A DNA stretch of 64,000 bases from Planctomycetota bacterium (GCA_021791715.1 JAJYWB010000001.1:1-64000), one strand, 5' to 3'; positions 52,756 to 63,069 are shown, numbered from the stretch's first letter. A program made the numbers and translations. The notes: generated from the sequence alone by a model not told the origin.

Positions 52756-54095
52756 AGGTTCACCTCCTTAAAATTTGAGACTTGTTTGAGATAAACGACT
52801 AACGCCTCCAGCGCATTTTTCTGCCCTCTCATAGTTTCCAATTTCGCAACATTATCCCCTTGTATGGCCGATGCCGAGATAGGTAAGTTAATCATTCCTC
52901 CACCAGCTTTGGCCTTTGAACCAAAGAGTCTAGCTCGAAAGTTCTCAGGTAATTGTGTGTTGAGGATAATTACAGAAGGACGCCATTTCCCATCGACAAA
53001 CAGTGGTCTTGTAAGTACTGGTGACGCCATTCGATCCAATGATTCATCGAATGGCCTGAGTTCAACGTTTTGTGGGTCCAGGTTTGCTTGACCTAGGGCG
53101 TATTTTCGTGGTCCATCAGCGAAATGGAAATTGATCGGCAATCCGAGAACAGCTTTTGGGAAAGCCGGCAAAAGATTCGATGGAACAATTGGAATCGAGT
53201 GATCTCGTGTATCTTGGTCACTTGGAACTCCGCTGGGTGAATAACCAGTGCTTGGCTTGAGTGAGCATCCGGTCAGATTTCTTATCGAATCAGGTTCAGG
53301 CCAATGGCTACGTCCGGGAACTTGTATCGTATCTCCCGAATTCAAAGTCTTCGCATGCATCTTGCCTCTTGGCGTTTGTCGAAAGTCCCTGTATGGGAGA
53401 ATTGAATGGTACCAAGACGACATAGAGTCACTTTGTGTAGGCCCAAGGAAAATTCGAACACCAACCGCCAATTTTGGAGGTTGAAACATACCAGGCTTGT
53501 TGCAATAAACGGCGCCACAACCACGCCGAGTACGCGCTCCTAATCCACCGAATGTCAACCATGCTCCGAACATATCTTCAATATCAGGAGTAAGGTCCTC
53601 AATGTCGATTGGAAGCTTTTTATTCCTCGATCTGATTTGAGCCTTACGACGTCGCATCAGTTCATCCAAATCCGGCCAGATTACAGATAGAGTAAACTTC
53701 AAGCCTTGTCGAACGATATTCTTTTTGCCTTCACACGCCGAGTAGAGAGCGTATGCTTCGGGTCGAAAACGATCGAAATTAGTCGCTGGAAATAATACAG
53801 GCTTTGACCAATTCGATATGCGAATCTCGATGGGACTCGGAAACTCCGTGCTCCCGAAAATCTCCTCTTCACGCCGCCACATCCGCTCGCCAAGCGAATG
53901 GCCGCGAATCAACCTCCACCAGTAACGCAAATGCCCGCGGATCGCTGTCGGACGAATCGGGAAATCAAAATCGACTTCCCCGGCGACGGCTCCTCCGCCG
54001 ACCATGGGCGTAATCAGTTCAATCTCATACGAGCGTGATTCTCTTCGTTTGGGAATCGAAATGTTGGTCGGGCAGTCGGGTATTTGTCGTGGCAT
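52752..54095 (-). CDS. cmr1: Cmr1, type III-B RAMP protein
   Basis: A 447-residue double-RAMP protein: YEIELITPMVGGGAVAGEVD, PIRPTAIRGHLRYWWRLIRG, EEEIFGSTEFPSPIEIRIS and GGLGARTRRGCGAVY are the family blocks. It caps the complex near the crRNA 3' end. First gene of the operon, preceded by AAAGG and a promoter at 54125-54152. The first 80 bases are GC-rich, the rest has mixed lower-GC codon use. Confidence 0.93.
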   Translation of the reverse strand: MPRQIPDCPTNISIPKRRESRSYEIELITPMVGGGAVAGEVDFDFPIRPTAIRGHLRYWWRLIRGHSLGERMWRREEEIFGSTEFPSPIEIRISNWSKPVLFPATNFDRFRPEAYALYSACEGKKNIVRQGLKFTLSVIWPDLDELMRRRKAQIRSRNKKLPIDIEDLTPDIEDMFGAWLTFGGLGARTRRGCGAVYCNKPGMFQPPKLAVGVRIFLGPTQSDSMSSWYHSILPYRDFRQTPRGKMHAKTLNSGDTIQVPGRSHWPEPDSIRNLTGCSLKPSTGYSPSGVPSDQDTRDHSIPIVPSNLLPAFPKAVLGLPINFHFADGPRKYALGQANLDPQNVELRPFDESLDRMASPVLTRPLFVDGKWRPSVIILNTQLPENFRARLFGSKAKAGGGMINLPISASAIQGDNVAKLETMRGQKNALEALVVYLKQVSNFKEVNL

Positions 54096-54124
54096 GGGCG
54101 ATACCTTTCGCTTCGGCGTCGGAG

Positions 54125-54152
54125 ATCATATTCTGCAAGATTTATTAGTCAA
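54125..54152 (-). promoter_or_regulatory. Sigma-70-type promoter of the Cmr operon
   Basis: On the minus strand TTGACT (54147-54152) and TATGAT (54125-54130) are separated by 16 bases, near the -35/-10 consensus. Transcription would start about 20-25 bases before the cmr1 ATG. Confidence 0.6.
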
Positions 54153-54539
54153 TCCGATAGGTCGTACGGTTCAAAAACTAAAACGGCATAGTCATACAAA
54201 ACGATCGACTATGATTACGACCCGACGAACTTGGCGATCCGATTGGAGAACTAACACACTCTACATGATCCGGGTTCGCAAGTACAACCATTGGCGATAA
54301 AAAAAAAGCTTTTGCGATCCGGATCGGAGAATCGTTGTCGTTCAACCGCGATGTTGACCAAAATCAACATTGGGTCGCGGATGAGACGAGCCGAAACGAA
54401 TCGAGGAAGGCGCTGAAATCGCGCGGAGTGACGACAAATAACATCGGCGAAATCGATCGCATCTTGGAGGACGATCAAATTCTCGAATGCGAAATCCAAA
54501 AAGGCGATTGTGATAAGCCGAAATCGGCCCGGAATGAGA

Positions 54540-55110
54540 ACTATGTACGTTCATCCAGCGGATCTATCGACAACGCCAAAGTCATTGAAAACCAATTAGG
54601 AAAGCCGAAAACGGTCCGGAATGCCAAGAACGAGGTTCGTTCGACGAACTTCTCGATCGACAACGCCAAAGCCATCAACACAAGAGTGGAAAGTCAAAAT
54701 TAGGCCGGACAGCCGAGAGAGCGGTTCGTTCCACGAGCTTCTCGATCGACAACGCCAAGTCCATTAAGACGAGAATGGCAAGTTGAAAATAGACCGGAGA
54801 GCCGAGAGGGCGGTTCGTTCCACGAACTTCTCGATCGACAACGCCAAGTCCATTAAGACGAGATTGGAAAGTTGAAAATAGACCGGAGAGCCGAGAGAGC
54901 GGTTCGTTCCACGAGCTTCTCGATCGACAACGCCAAGTCCATTAAGACGAGAATGGCAAGTTGAAAATAGACCGGAGAGCCGAGAGGGCGGTTCGTTCCA
55001 CGAACTTCTCGATCGACAACGCCAAGTCCATTAAGACGAGATTGGAAAGTTGAAAATAGACCGGACAGCCGAGAGAGCGGTTCGTTCCACGAGCTTCTCT
55101 CTCGACTCTC
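54540..55110. repeat. 89-bp tandem repeat array with 178-bp higher-order unit
   Basis: GCGGTTCGTTCCACGA-type boundaries fall at 54721, 54810, 54899, 54988 and 55077, exactly 89 bases apart, with older diverged units at about 54632 and 54543. Units alternate: odd ones have CACGAGCTTC and GAATGGCAAG, even ones CACGAACTTC and GATTGGAAAG, so a 178-bp pair was amplified. There are no variable spacers, so it is not a CRISPR array. 89 is not a multiple of three. Confidence 0.9.
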
Positions 55111-55114
55111 CTCT

Positions 55115-55133
55115 CTTGCCGCGACGCGGCAAG
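55115..55133 (-). terminator. Hairpin directly behind tRNA-Ser
   Basis: CTTGCCGCG and CGCGGCAAG form a perfect 9-base arm pair one base apart (7-bp stem, 5-base loop in practice), starting 2 bases after the tRNA 3' end. No T-run follows, so it may be a processing or termination hairpin. Confidence 0.5.
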
Positions 55134-55134
55134 C

Positions 55135-55222
55135 GGAGAGGGGGGGATTCGAACCCCCGAGGCAGAATTACCCACCTAGCGGTTTAGCAAACCGCCGCTT
55201 TCGACCACTCAGCCACCTCTCC
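55135..55222 (-). tRNA. tRNA-Ser (anticodon GCU)
   Basis: The 88-base gene folds fully: acceptor GGAGAGG/CCTCTCC, D arm GGCTGAGTGGTCGAAAGC, anticodon stem GCGGT/ACCGC with loop TTGCTAA (anticodon GCT in DNA), a long class II variable arm and T arm GGGGGTTCGAATCCCCC. CCA is not encoded. It reads serine AGC/AGU codons. Confidence 0.96.
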
Positions 55223-55598
55223 GGTAAACAAACGCGTCGCGTTCGCCGTGATCGTTCCTCAAATTAACGCGTCGGCCGATCTCCGTCAAGTCGTCGACAC
55301 CTAGGAGACACGACGGGTTCGAATCACGTCCCAAATCGCCGCCCCCGCCCGTCGGAAACGACCACGCATAAACCGATCTATCACATGCGAACTTCAGTCG
55401 ATCCATACGCGATCCTCCCGCCTCCGCGAAGCCGATATCGTCGCCGACCCGACTCAGAGCCGCGGATATTTCGGATAATATAATAAAGAAATACATTTGA
55501 CTCTTTAGACAGTAAAACGCTCGTACGTTGGATTTTGATTATTCAGCATCCGTTCTTTCATAAAGACACGTTACACGTGGATGATAAGGAGGAAGACT
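55223..55598. other. Gene-free stretch between tRNA-Ser and the TPR gene
   Basis: About 375 bases, presumably the tRNA promoter region. A 95-codon minus-strand frame here is not protein-like. Confidence 0.4.
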
Positions 55599-57545
55599 CT
55601 ATCGCTTGGGTTTAGAAAGCCGATCGATCTCGGCGAACGGAATCGGAAATTCGCTCACACTCGCATCACCATGCTCCAAAACCCAGCGGAAGTGCTCGAT
55701 CGCGGCTTCATTCTTTCCCTGAGATTCAAGTTCAAGGCCGATATAACAATGCGCATCTATCTTTTTATCGTCGTCGTCGGCCGATGCGAGGAGGGCGGGT
55801 TCATTAAGCTCTTTCGTCACGTATTTCACGATCGGGCGGGGCCAATCCGACGTGTCGGATTTGGTTTGGGATTTGGCGTCTTCCAAAAACCGAGCCGCTT
55901 CGACGGTTTTTCCCAACCGGAGCGCCGCGAAACGCCCGATCAAAGCCGCGTAAATTCCGATGTTCCTGTACTTGGGGGAAAGGTCGACCGCGGTTCGCGC
56001 CGAGGATATCGCGTATTCCTTGCCGAGCGTTAAACCAAGGATCGATCGATTTAAATGTAAATAGGGCGTTTTAGGATCGAGCCGGATCGCCTCGTCGTAA
56101 TCGACAATCGCTTTATCATATTGCTTGATAAGCGAATATGCCAGGCCTCGTCGGGAATAACCGATCCAATTTTTGGGATCGAGCTTGATCGCGTCGTCGC
56201 AATCGGCGATGACACGATTGTAATCTTTTTTAATAAGCCATATGAAAGAGCGAGCGAGATAACCCGCCGAGCTTTTGGGATCGAGCCGGATCGTCGTTTC
56301 GGCGTCGGCGAACGCACGATCGAATTTACCTTGAAGAGCGAAGACGTTCGATCGATCGGAGTAAGTCGCGGCGATTCGAGGATCGAGCCGGATCGACTCG
56401 TCGTAATCGGCGAGCGCCTTGTCGTGCCGGTTCAATCCCTCCCAAGCGCTCGCTCGAATCGAATATAAATCGGCGTTCAAGGGTTCGAGCTTGATCGCTT
56501 CGTTGAAGTCGAGAATCGCGAGATCGTAACGATACTGTTCAGACAGGATTCGACCGCGAACGATCAGGGGTTTTGCATATCCTGGCGCCAGCCGGATCGT
56601 GCGGTCGGCGTCGGCGATCGCCTTATCGTAATCACGCATCATCGCCCATACAATCGCACGATGCATATAAGCGTTCGCGTACTTGGGGTCGAGTCGGATC
56701 GCGACGTTTAAATCGACAATCGCCTTGTCGAATTCATGCTTCAATCCTCGCGCGAATCCTCGATTCATAATAGAATCGACATTTTTAGGGTTGAGCCTTA
56801 TCGCCTTATCGAGATCGGCGATCGCGCGATCGTATTGGTTCGTGCGTATCCAAGCCGATCCGCGCTGACTGTACGCATAGGCATATGTGCTGTCAAGCTT
56901 AAGGGCGTGGTTGTAATCGGCGATCGCCTTGACGTATTCCTTCATCTCGAGGTAAGCGTCGCCCCGATCGGCGTAGGTGAGTTGAAAAGTCGGTTCGAGT
57001 TCGATCGCCTTGTCGAGATCGGCGATCGCTTTATCAAATTCTTGCTTCTTGGTCCAAACGCGTCCCCGCATCATGTACGCTTGTCGTTCCTTGGCGATCG
57101 CGATCGCCTTGGTGTAATCTTCGATCGCGCGATCGCTATTCCCTTCGGAATAGAATGAAACATAGGCCCTGGCGTAGAGAAACCAAACGTCTTTGGGGGA
57201 TGTTTTGATCCGTTCGGTAAAATACTCGACGGCGTGATCAAGATCGACGACCTCGGTCTTCAATCCCCAGCCCGTCGTGAACGGATTTGTCAGCTTGATC
57301 CACTGGCCGTCGACCTTCACGACGCGAAAGCTTTCGATCATCCCTCGTTTCACCACGGTCTCGCGATCTTCGTTCCACAACGACACGCTCGACGATCGTG
57401 GAAAAACGAATGTGCCGATCCACGCCGATCGATCCCTGGAAGCTTTCTGAGCGAAGCAAGTCGATTCAAGTCGAGCGATCGACGCCGTGAAAACCAAGAT
57501 CAAAACGACCGAGAGGATACGAACCGTTCGACGATCGACTTTCAT
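55599..57545 (-). CDS. Secreted tetratricopeptide-repeat protein
   Basis: A 648-residue protein with a signal peptide (ILSVVLILVFTASIA). Residues 130-520 are about 12 TPRs of 34 residues, each with the pattern YDKAIADLDKAIRLNPK. Before them is a beta-type region (TFVFPRSSSVSLWNEDRETV) and after them a 100-residue tail about work per item (EAARFLEDAKSQTKS). Such proteins are protein-binding scaffolds; partner unknown. Confidence 0.9.
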   Translation of the reverse strand: MKVDRRTVRILSVVLILVFTASIARLESTCFAQKASRDRSAWIGTFVFPRSSSVSLWNEDRETVVKRGMIESFRVVKVDGQWIKLTNPFTTGWGLKTEVVDLDHAVEYFTERIKTSPKDVWFLYARAYVSFYSEGNSDRAIEDYTKAIAIAKERQAYMMRGRVWTKKQEFDKAIADLDKAIELEPTFQLTYADRGDAYLEMKEYVKAIADYNHALKLDSTYAYAYSQRGSAWIRTNQYDRAIADLDKAIRLNPKNVDSIMNRGFARGLKHEFDKAIVDLNVAIRLDPKYANAYMHRAIVWAMMRDYDKAIADADRTIRLAPGYAKPLIVRGRILSEQYRYDLAILDFNEAIKLEPLNADLYSIRASAWEGLNRHDKALADYDESIRLDPRIAATYSDRSNVFALQGKFDRAFADAETTIRLDPKSSAGYLARSFIWLIKKDYNRVIADCDDAIKLDPKNWIGYSRRGLAYSLIKQYDKAIVDYDEAIRLDPKTPYLHLNRSILGLTLGKEYAISSARTAVDLSPKYRNIGIYAALIGRFAALRLGKTVEAARFLEDAKSQTKSDTSDWPRPIVKYVTKELNEPALLASADDDDKKIDAHCYIGLELESQGKNEAAIEHFRWVLEHGDASVSEFPIPFAEIDRLSKPKR

Positions 57546-57827
57546 GATTTCGCCTCGTAAAGAGCGGCTTGGAAGTTCCGCGGCGACGTTCGACCCTTGA
57601 TCGAAGATATCGACCGGGCGAGCGATTTCACAACCCTCTCGTGGTAACGATCCGGGTCGCCGTCAAAAGAGAAAAAAATGTAATGTTTACTATTATATTA
57701 TGAATGATGGTATTCTTCTGTTACGACAATCAGAATTATCGTTATATTCATTTTTTTCGAATCGAGCCGGTGAATCGACGAGGCGATCGGAGTTTCATTG
57801 GAATTCTGATATTATGTTCGTGTGATA

Positions 57828-59447
57828 TTACGGCCATTCGTAGATCAGGAACCTCCTCGATCGGACGATCGGTTTTTTTCCTTTCGACTCGGCGAGGCGG
57901 TCGAAGTAGGAGCCTTCACGAGTCGAGGGACGGACGAGCAAAGCCCCCTCGCCTTCTCGCGCGAGCAATCGCTCGCGGTCGCCGAAACGATCGGGATAAA
58001 ACGGAAACGGAACCCCTCGTACGCGTCCTCCTAAAAGGAACGACAGCCGATACACATCCCAATATCCCCCATATATCCATCGCGCTCCGCGACCTCCGCG
58101 TACGTGATCCCAGTCGACTTGAAGAACTTCGTCGATCGATCCGCTTTGCGTACTTGTGTTCAGCATCCCCATTCGGTCGTACCAACGCGCCAGATCCAAG
58201 GTTGAAACGATCGCGAAAGCCGCCGCCAGAACGATCGCGCACGCCTTCCCCAAAACGATTCGTCCCCAAAGACCTCGTCTCCAAAGCCGGGAACCGATTA
58301 TTCCAAAGCCGATCGCGTACGGGACAATCAAGAATACCAGATATCGGTAATTATCGGATCCAAAAATATTGCGATTCACCAAAAAAGCCCCCGCGGCGGC
58401 GATCGACGCGATCGTAACCCCGGCGATCGTCGCGACCGCGGAAACGTCGGATCGCCGACGAAAACTTTCCATTAGAAACGATACACATGAGAATACAAAT
58501 ATTAGAACGCAAGAGCATGCGCCGGCGACGTCGAGCGCGTCGATCGGCGCGGTTTTATCGAATAAACGAACGCCTTGCACCTCGTCGATTTTGGGATGTT
58601 CGGCGAAAGTGCGAAGATCGCGTCCCGAGACGAGCCTGGGGATACAATCGAGCGTGAGGATTCGCGCGTGTTCGGAGAGAGCGGCTCGATCGAAGATCGT
58701 CTGAAATTGGCCGGGGTATGCGTCGTAGGGATCGATCCGGTCGCCGAGTTCGCGCGGCGAATCGCCGATCGCGAACCCGAGCAGAAAAACGAGGCCCGCG
58801 ATCGCCCCCGATCTTGAAAACCCGCGTGCGATCCACGCGGCGGTCGCCGCGGCGCAGATCCCAATAAGTGATAACAGAAACATGCGATCGTTATAGAATC
58901 CGAGTCCGCACCAAACTCCGAGAAAGAACGATCGGATCGAGCCTCCGCGAGCGAGCGTTTGCCGCGTGAAGAAGAACGCGGCTGCGTGCCACGCGACCGC
59001 GAGGAGGTGCCCTCCCGTGATTCTACCTGAAAGCCAAACGACGCCCGGCGAGCCGAAAGCGAGCGGGACGAGACTCCAGATCGCGGCCGAATCGCCGCAA
59101 AGCGATCGAGCCGTTAGAAAGATCGCGACGATCGTGAGGCTAAACGCGATCGAGCCGCCGCTCACCAACGTTTGGGGGTTCGCGCCCCAAACGATCGCCT
59201 GAGGTAGCGAGAGAAAAGCCGCGAAAATACCGACGTGAGGCGTTCCGGGATAATGCCAGCGAAGCCGACCCTCGGTCGTTTCTTGCAAAACGAGCCCGTC
59301 GATCGCCAGATCGCTATCAAGATGTTTAGATGCGTGAATAATCAACGGGATCCTCGCGGCGTTCGCCCAAACGAGCGCCGAAGCAAGTGCGATCCAGGGA
59401 TAAAGGCGCGTTCGAACGCTATCGTGTGCGGATCGGGGAGGGTTCAT
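57828..59447 (-). CDS. Polytopic membrane protein, glycosyltransferase-39-like
   Basis: A 539-residue protein with roughly 10-11 spans (WIALASALVWANAARIPL, LLSLIGICAAATAAWIA, AIVLAAAFAIVSTL and others) and a soluble C-terminal 80 residues. An early acidic pair in HLDSDLAIDGLVLQE between the first two spans resembles the catalytic loop of ArnT/Pmt-type lipid-linked-sugar transferases. Sequence is otherwise unassigned. ATG at 59447; the longer frame to 59687 adds a non-family N-terminus. Confidence 0.7.
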   Translation of the reverse strand: MNPPRSAHDSVRTRLYPWIALASALVWANAARIPLIIHASKHLDSDLAIDGLVLQETTEGRLRWHYPGTPHVGIFAAFLSLPQAIVWGANPQTLVSGGSIAFSLTIVAIFLTARSLCGDSAAIWSLVPLAFGSPGVVWLSGRITGGHLLAVAWHAAAFFFTRQTLARGGSIRSFFLGVWCGLGFYNDRMFLLSLIGICAAATAAWIARGFSRSGAIAGLVFLLGFAIGDSPRELGDRIDPYDAYPGQFQTIFDRAALSEHARILTLDCIPRLVSGRDLRTFAEHPKIDEVQGVRLFDKTAPIDALDVAGACSCVLIFVFSCVSFLMESFRRRSDVSAVATIAGVTIASIAAAGAFLVNRNIFGSDNYRYLVFLIVPYAIGFGIIGSRLWRRGLWGRIVLGKACAIVLAAAFAIVSTLDLARWYDRMGMLNTSTQSGSIDEVLQVDWDHVRGGRGARWIYGGYWDVYRLSFLLGGRVRGVPFPFYPDRFGDRERLLAREGEGALLVRPSTREGSYFDRLAESKGKKPIVRSRRFLIYEWP

Positions 59448-59505
59448 GGGTCGCGTGCGACGCCTCGGTGAATCGTGAGGAGAAAAAGAGTTCGGTATCG
59501 ATCGA

Positions 59506-61302
59506 TTAAACGGCGCCGGCGAGCGCCTGAAGCTGATGAATCGAACGCGTTTGTTCTTTGGCGAGATAAGGACGCCCATATTTGATTTGGATATGATCCC
59601 ATGGTAGGAACTCGTCGAGTTTGCGTTCGCGTTCACGGTAACTTGCGACGTCGATCGCGAGTTCCTGGAACACGCGGCGCCAAGCATCGGGCTTGAAGTG
59701 TTCGGTCCAAGCGTCGAGCCGGCATCCGGCGCGCCACGCGGCCTCGATCGCGGCGGCGACGCGTCGATCGCCGCGCGTCATGATTCCTTCAAGCATGCTC
59801 GTTTCAATATCATGGCATTTCACGGTGACGGATTTAAGTTTCACTTTTGATCGAAGATATTTATGCGCCCAGCGGAAATACGAGGCGTCTCGCATCGCGT
59901 TCCACTGATAAGGCGTGTGCGGTTTGGGGACGAAGTTCGAGACGCTCGCTGTGACTTCGGCGTAGCGGCCCGTCACGCGTTTGCCGATCGTCGCGATCGT
60001 TTCGGCCATCTCGACGATCCCATCGAGGTCGACCGGCCGTTCCCCGGGTAATCCACACATGAAATACAACTTAACTTTTTGTTTGCCGTAACGGAACGCC
60101 TCGGCCACGCCTTCGTAAAGATCTTTGTTGTCGATCGGTTTTCGAATTTGTTCGCGCATGTCGTCGCGGGCGACCTCGGGGGCGAGGGTCAACCCGCCGC
60201 GACGGACCTCGTCGAGGAGCGCCGGGATCTTCTTAAGCATTTCGGTGATCCGCAGGCTCGGCAACGAGATCTTCACCCCGAGCGGCGTGAAAACCTCGCT
60301 CATCCGCGTGACGAGCCGCTCGAAATCGGGATAATCGCTTGTGGAAAGTGAAAGCAGGCTAATTTCATCATATCCGGTGGATCGATAACTTTCGAGTGCG
60401 GCTTGAACGATCGTTTCGACCTCGCGGACGCGGATCGGCCGTTTGATGACGGTGCTTTGGCAGAACCTGCAGAGCCACGGGCAGCCGCGCATGATCTCGA
60501 TCGCGATCCGGTCGTGCGCCGTCTCGATGAGAGGTACGACGGGTTTGACGGGCAGCGGGAGCGCGTCGAGCGAGTCGACGACGCATGCGCGAATCTCGGC
60601 GGGAACGTCGTCGCGGGTTCGGTCGTAGCCCGTCAAGACTCCCTCGGAATCGTAAACCGGTTCGTAAAAGCGGGGGACGTACGCCCAGTAAAAACGCGAA
60701 GCGAGTTCGGCGAGTTTTTCCTCGCGAGTCGTCGAATCGTCGCGCTTTAATTCTTTCCAGGCCTCGCAAAGATCGGGCAGGCTCGGTTCGCCGTCGCCGA
60801 TGACGAACAGATCGATAAACGGAGCGAGGAGCTCGGGATTCTGCGCGCACGGGCCGCCGGCGATCACGAGCGGATCGTCGCCGTGGCGGTCGATCGCGTG
60901 GAGCGGAATCCCTCCCAGATCGAGGATCGTTAAAACATTCACATAGCTAATTTCATATTGAAGCGTAAAACCGACGACGTCGAATTCGCGGAGCGGGGTG
61001 AAGGTTTCGAGCGAATAAAGGGGCAGATCATGCTTGCGCAATCCGGCTTCAAAATCGGGAAGAGGGCAGAAAACGCGTTCGCACGCCCAACCGGCGTCGT
61101 TCATGATGCTGTAAAGCACTTGCAGGCCGTGATGGCTCATGCCGATCGTGTAGGCGTCTGGAAACGCCAGGCAGAGCGACCCGCGCGCAAGCCGATGATC
61201 TTTGACGACGCTGTTCCGTTCCCCTCCCAGATATTGCGCCGGAGCTTGAACGGTGGGAAGAACTTTTGAAACGATTGTATCTTTAAGTGATGAATTTCGC
61301 AT
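59506..61302 (-). CDS. B12-binding radical SAM protein (TIGR03960 type)
   Basis: A 598-residue enzyme. N-terminal B12-binding-like domain: GSLCLAFPDAYTIGMSHHGL, VGFTLQYEISYVNVLTILDL, VIAGGPCAQNPELLAPFIDL. Radical SAM domain: EIMRGCPWLCRFCQSTVIKR with the Cys-x3-Cys-x2-Cys iron-sulfur site, then LSLSTSDYPDFERLVTRM and LYFMCGLPGERPVDLDGIVE. It matches the uncharacterised family often fused or paired with DUF2344 proteins; no DUF2344 gene is here. The frame stays open upstream to 63063 but that part is antisense to the S1 gene; the real ATG is 61302. Confidence 0.92.
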   Translation of the reverse strand: MRNSSLKDTIVSKVLPTVQAPAQYLGGERNSVVKDHRLARGSLCLAFPDAYTIGMSHHGLQVLYSIMNDAGWACERVFCPLPDFEAGLRKHDLPLYSLETFTPLREFDVVGFTLQYEISYVNVLTILDLGGIPLHAIDRHGDDPLVIAGGPCAQNPELLAPFIDLFVIGDGEPSLPDLCEAWKELKRDDSTTREEKLAELASRFYWAYVPRFYEPVYDSEGVLTGYDRTRDDVPAEIRACVVDSLDALPLPVKPVVPLIETAHDRIAIEIMRGCPWLCRFCQSTVIKRPIRVREVETIVQAALESYRSTGYDEISLLSLSTSDYPDFERLVTRMSEVFTPLGVKISLPSLRITEMLKKIPALLDEVRRGGLTLAPEVARDDMREQIRKPIDNKDLYEGVAEAFRYGKQKVKLYFMCGLPGERPVDLDGIVEMAETIATIGKRVTGRYAEVTASVSNFVPKPHTPYQWNAMRDASYFRWAHKYLRSKVKLKSVTVKCHDIETSMLEGIMTRGDRRVAAAIEAAWRAGCRLDAWTEHFKPDAWRRVFQELAIDVASYRERERKLDEFLPWDHIQIKYGRPYLAKEQTRSIHQLQALAGAV

Positions 61303-61617
61303 AAGATATCGATTCCGTCCGACCGCGAGTCGGCCCGCCGCACTCGTTCGCCTTGTCCGAGGAATCGTCCTCGAAATGATGAAGTTTGATTTTACCCGCG
61401 GGACGCGACGCGAGGGAAGATCGAACGGCGAGGGGGCGCCGGCGCGATCGGGTTGAGGTTCCTTTTGGGTGGTTCGTGTTCGAGAGGTTAAGCGGTTTGG
61501 GGGTTCATGGGTTGTCGTTTTCGTATCGATTTTCGGCGGGCGGGCTTTCCAAAACGGTCGAGATTTTCTACGTTTAGTGGTTCCAAACCAACGCAATCGA
61601 AACGGATACACGATACG

Positions 61618-63069
61618 ATGACCGACACGCTCCAACCGCGACCCGAACCTTCCAAGAAGCCCGAATCGGCGATCGACGACGCTCTTGAGTCGTCGCTTTC
61701 GGCGGGTTCGGCGGTTCGACCCGCTCCCGGCGCGCCTTTGAAAAAGCAGTGGGACAAAGAACTTGAAGCCCAGCTTGAAGAGGCGCTTAAGGATTTCGGC
61801 GCGGAATCGTTTAACGAGCCTCCGCCCGCCGCCGCTCCGGTTCGTCGCGATCGCGTCGACGATCGATCGAAAAAGCCGGGGCGGTCCGAGCGTCCCGGTT
61901 CGCGGCCGCTCCGCTCCGAGCGGTTCGATTCGCCCAAGCCCGAGAAAAAGATCGGCAAGGTGATCGCGGTTCGAGGGAAGAATGTTTTCGTCGATCTGGG
62001 GGCGAAGAGCGAAGGGGTCGTGGCGCTCGAGCGATTCGGCGACAATCCCCCCAAGCCTGGCGATAAGCTTGAGGTCGTGGTCGATCGCTTTGACGAGGAC
62101 GAGGGAATCCTGCTCCTTTCGCTTAAAGGAGACACCGTCGAGGCGAATTGGGAGAACCTCCGTCCCGGACTTGTCGTCGAGGCTCGTGTCGACAAAGTGA
62201 ACAAGGGAGGCCTCGAGGTCGTCGTCGACGGGATCCGCGGCTTTTTGCCGATCGGTCAAATCGATATCAATCATGTCGTCGATCCGTCGATTTATATCAA
62301 TCAGAAATTCGCGGTCGTCGTGACCGAGGCGGATCAGCGGAACAAGAACCTCGTCGTTTCGCGTCGTGAGCAGCTCGAGCGTGAGCGAGCCGAGGCGCGA
62401 GCCAAGACTTGGACCGAGCTCGCCGAGGGGCAAATCCGCAAGGGGGTGGTGCGCTCGCTCAAGGAATACGGGGCGTTCGTCGATATCGGCGGGGTCGACG
62501 GTCTGTTGCATGTCGGCGATACGAGTTGGACTCGAGTGAAGGATATATCCGCGCTTCTTAAAGTTGGACAAGAGGTTGAAGTCAAGATTCTTAAGATCGA
62601 TCGCGAGACGCAAAAGATCGGCCTCGGTCTTAAGCAGTTGACCTCGAGCCCGTGGGATATGGTCGACGTCAACTACGCGCGGGGGATGACGGTCCCCGGC
62701 AAGGTGACTCGATTGATGGAATTCGGCGCGTTCGTCGAGATCGAGCCGGGAGTCGAAGGGCTTGTACATATTTCGGAAATTTCTCCCAACAGAGTGCGTC
62801 GCGTCGCGGATATCCTCAAGCCCGATCAGGAGGTCGAGGTGAGGATCCTTTCGATCGATTCCGAGGCCAAGAAGATCGCGCTTTCGCTCCGTCCTCTCGT
62901 CGAGACGAAGCCCGCCGCGGCCGAGGAGGAGGACGAGGTCGACGAGGCGCCGCGTCCTCCCAAACCCGAACCCAAGATTCCCCTCAAAGGAGGGATCGGC
63001 GGAGGCAATCCGTTCTCGGCGCTGCTTAAAGACGCCAAAAACCAGTCGTCTCGGGATGACCAAAAATAA
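61618..63069 (+). CDS. S1 RNA-binding protein (ribosomal S1-like), four S1 domains
   Basis: A 483-residue protein: disordered acidic/basic N-terminus to residue 110, then four S1 domains: [60 protein letters not shown]; and [20 protein letters not shown] with LVHISEIS. Ends with a proline/glutamate tail. Either ribosomal protein S1 in a short form or an S1-like factor. Start at ATG 61618 ([10 protein letters not shown]); 315 gene-free bases lie before it toward the radical SAM gene. Its end overlaps argC tail-to-tail by 44 bases. Confidence 0.9.
   Translation: MTDTLQPRPEPSKKPESAIDDALESSLSAGSAVRPAPGAPLKKQWDKELEAQLEEALKDFGAESFNEPPPAAAPVRRDRVDDRSKKPGRSERPGSRPLRSERFDSPKPEKKIGKVIAVRGKNVFVDLGAKSEGVVALERFGDNPPKPGDKLEVVVDRFDEDEGILLLSLKGDTVEANWENLRPGLVVEARVDKVNKGGLEVVVDGIRGFLPIGQIDINHVVDPSIYINQKFAVVVTEADQRNKNLVVSRREQLERERAEARAKTWTELAEGQIRKGVVRSLKEYGAFVDIGGVDGLLHVGDTSWTRVKDISALLKVGQEVEVKILKIDRETQKIGLGLKQLTSSPWDMVDVNYARGMTVPGKVTRLMEFGAFVEIEPGVEGLVHISEISPNRVRRVADILKPDQEVEVRILSIDSEAKKIALSLRPLVETKPAAAEEEDEVDEAPRPPKPEPKIPLKGGIGGGNPFSALLKDAKNQSSRDDQK

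Noticed and set aside
54335..54703. 122-codon plus-strand frame upstream of cmr1
   Set aside because: It runs through diverged units of the 89-bp array, whose period is not a multiple of three; no family or ribosome binding site.
54540..55110. Repeat array next to the Cmr operon as a CRISPR array
   Set aside because: Whole 89-base units are repeated with alternate variants; there are no unique spacers and no short conserved repeat.
55209..55496. 95-codon minus-strand frame next to tRNA-Ser
   Set aside because: Overlaps the tRNA 5' end and has no protein-like pattern.
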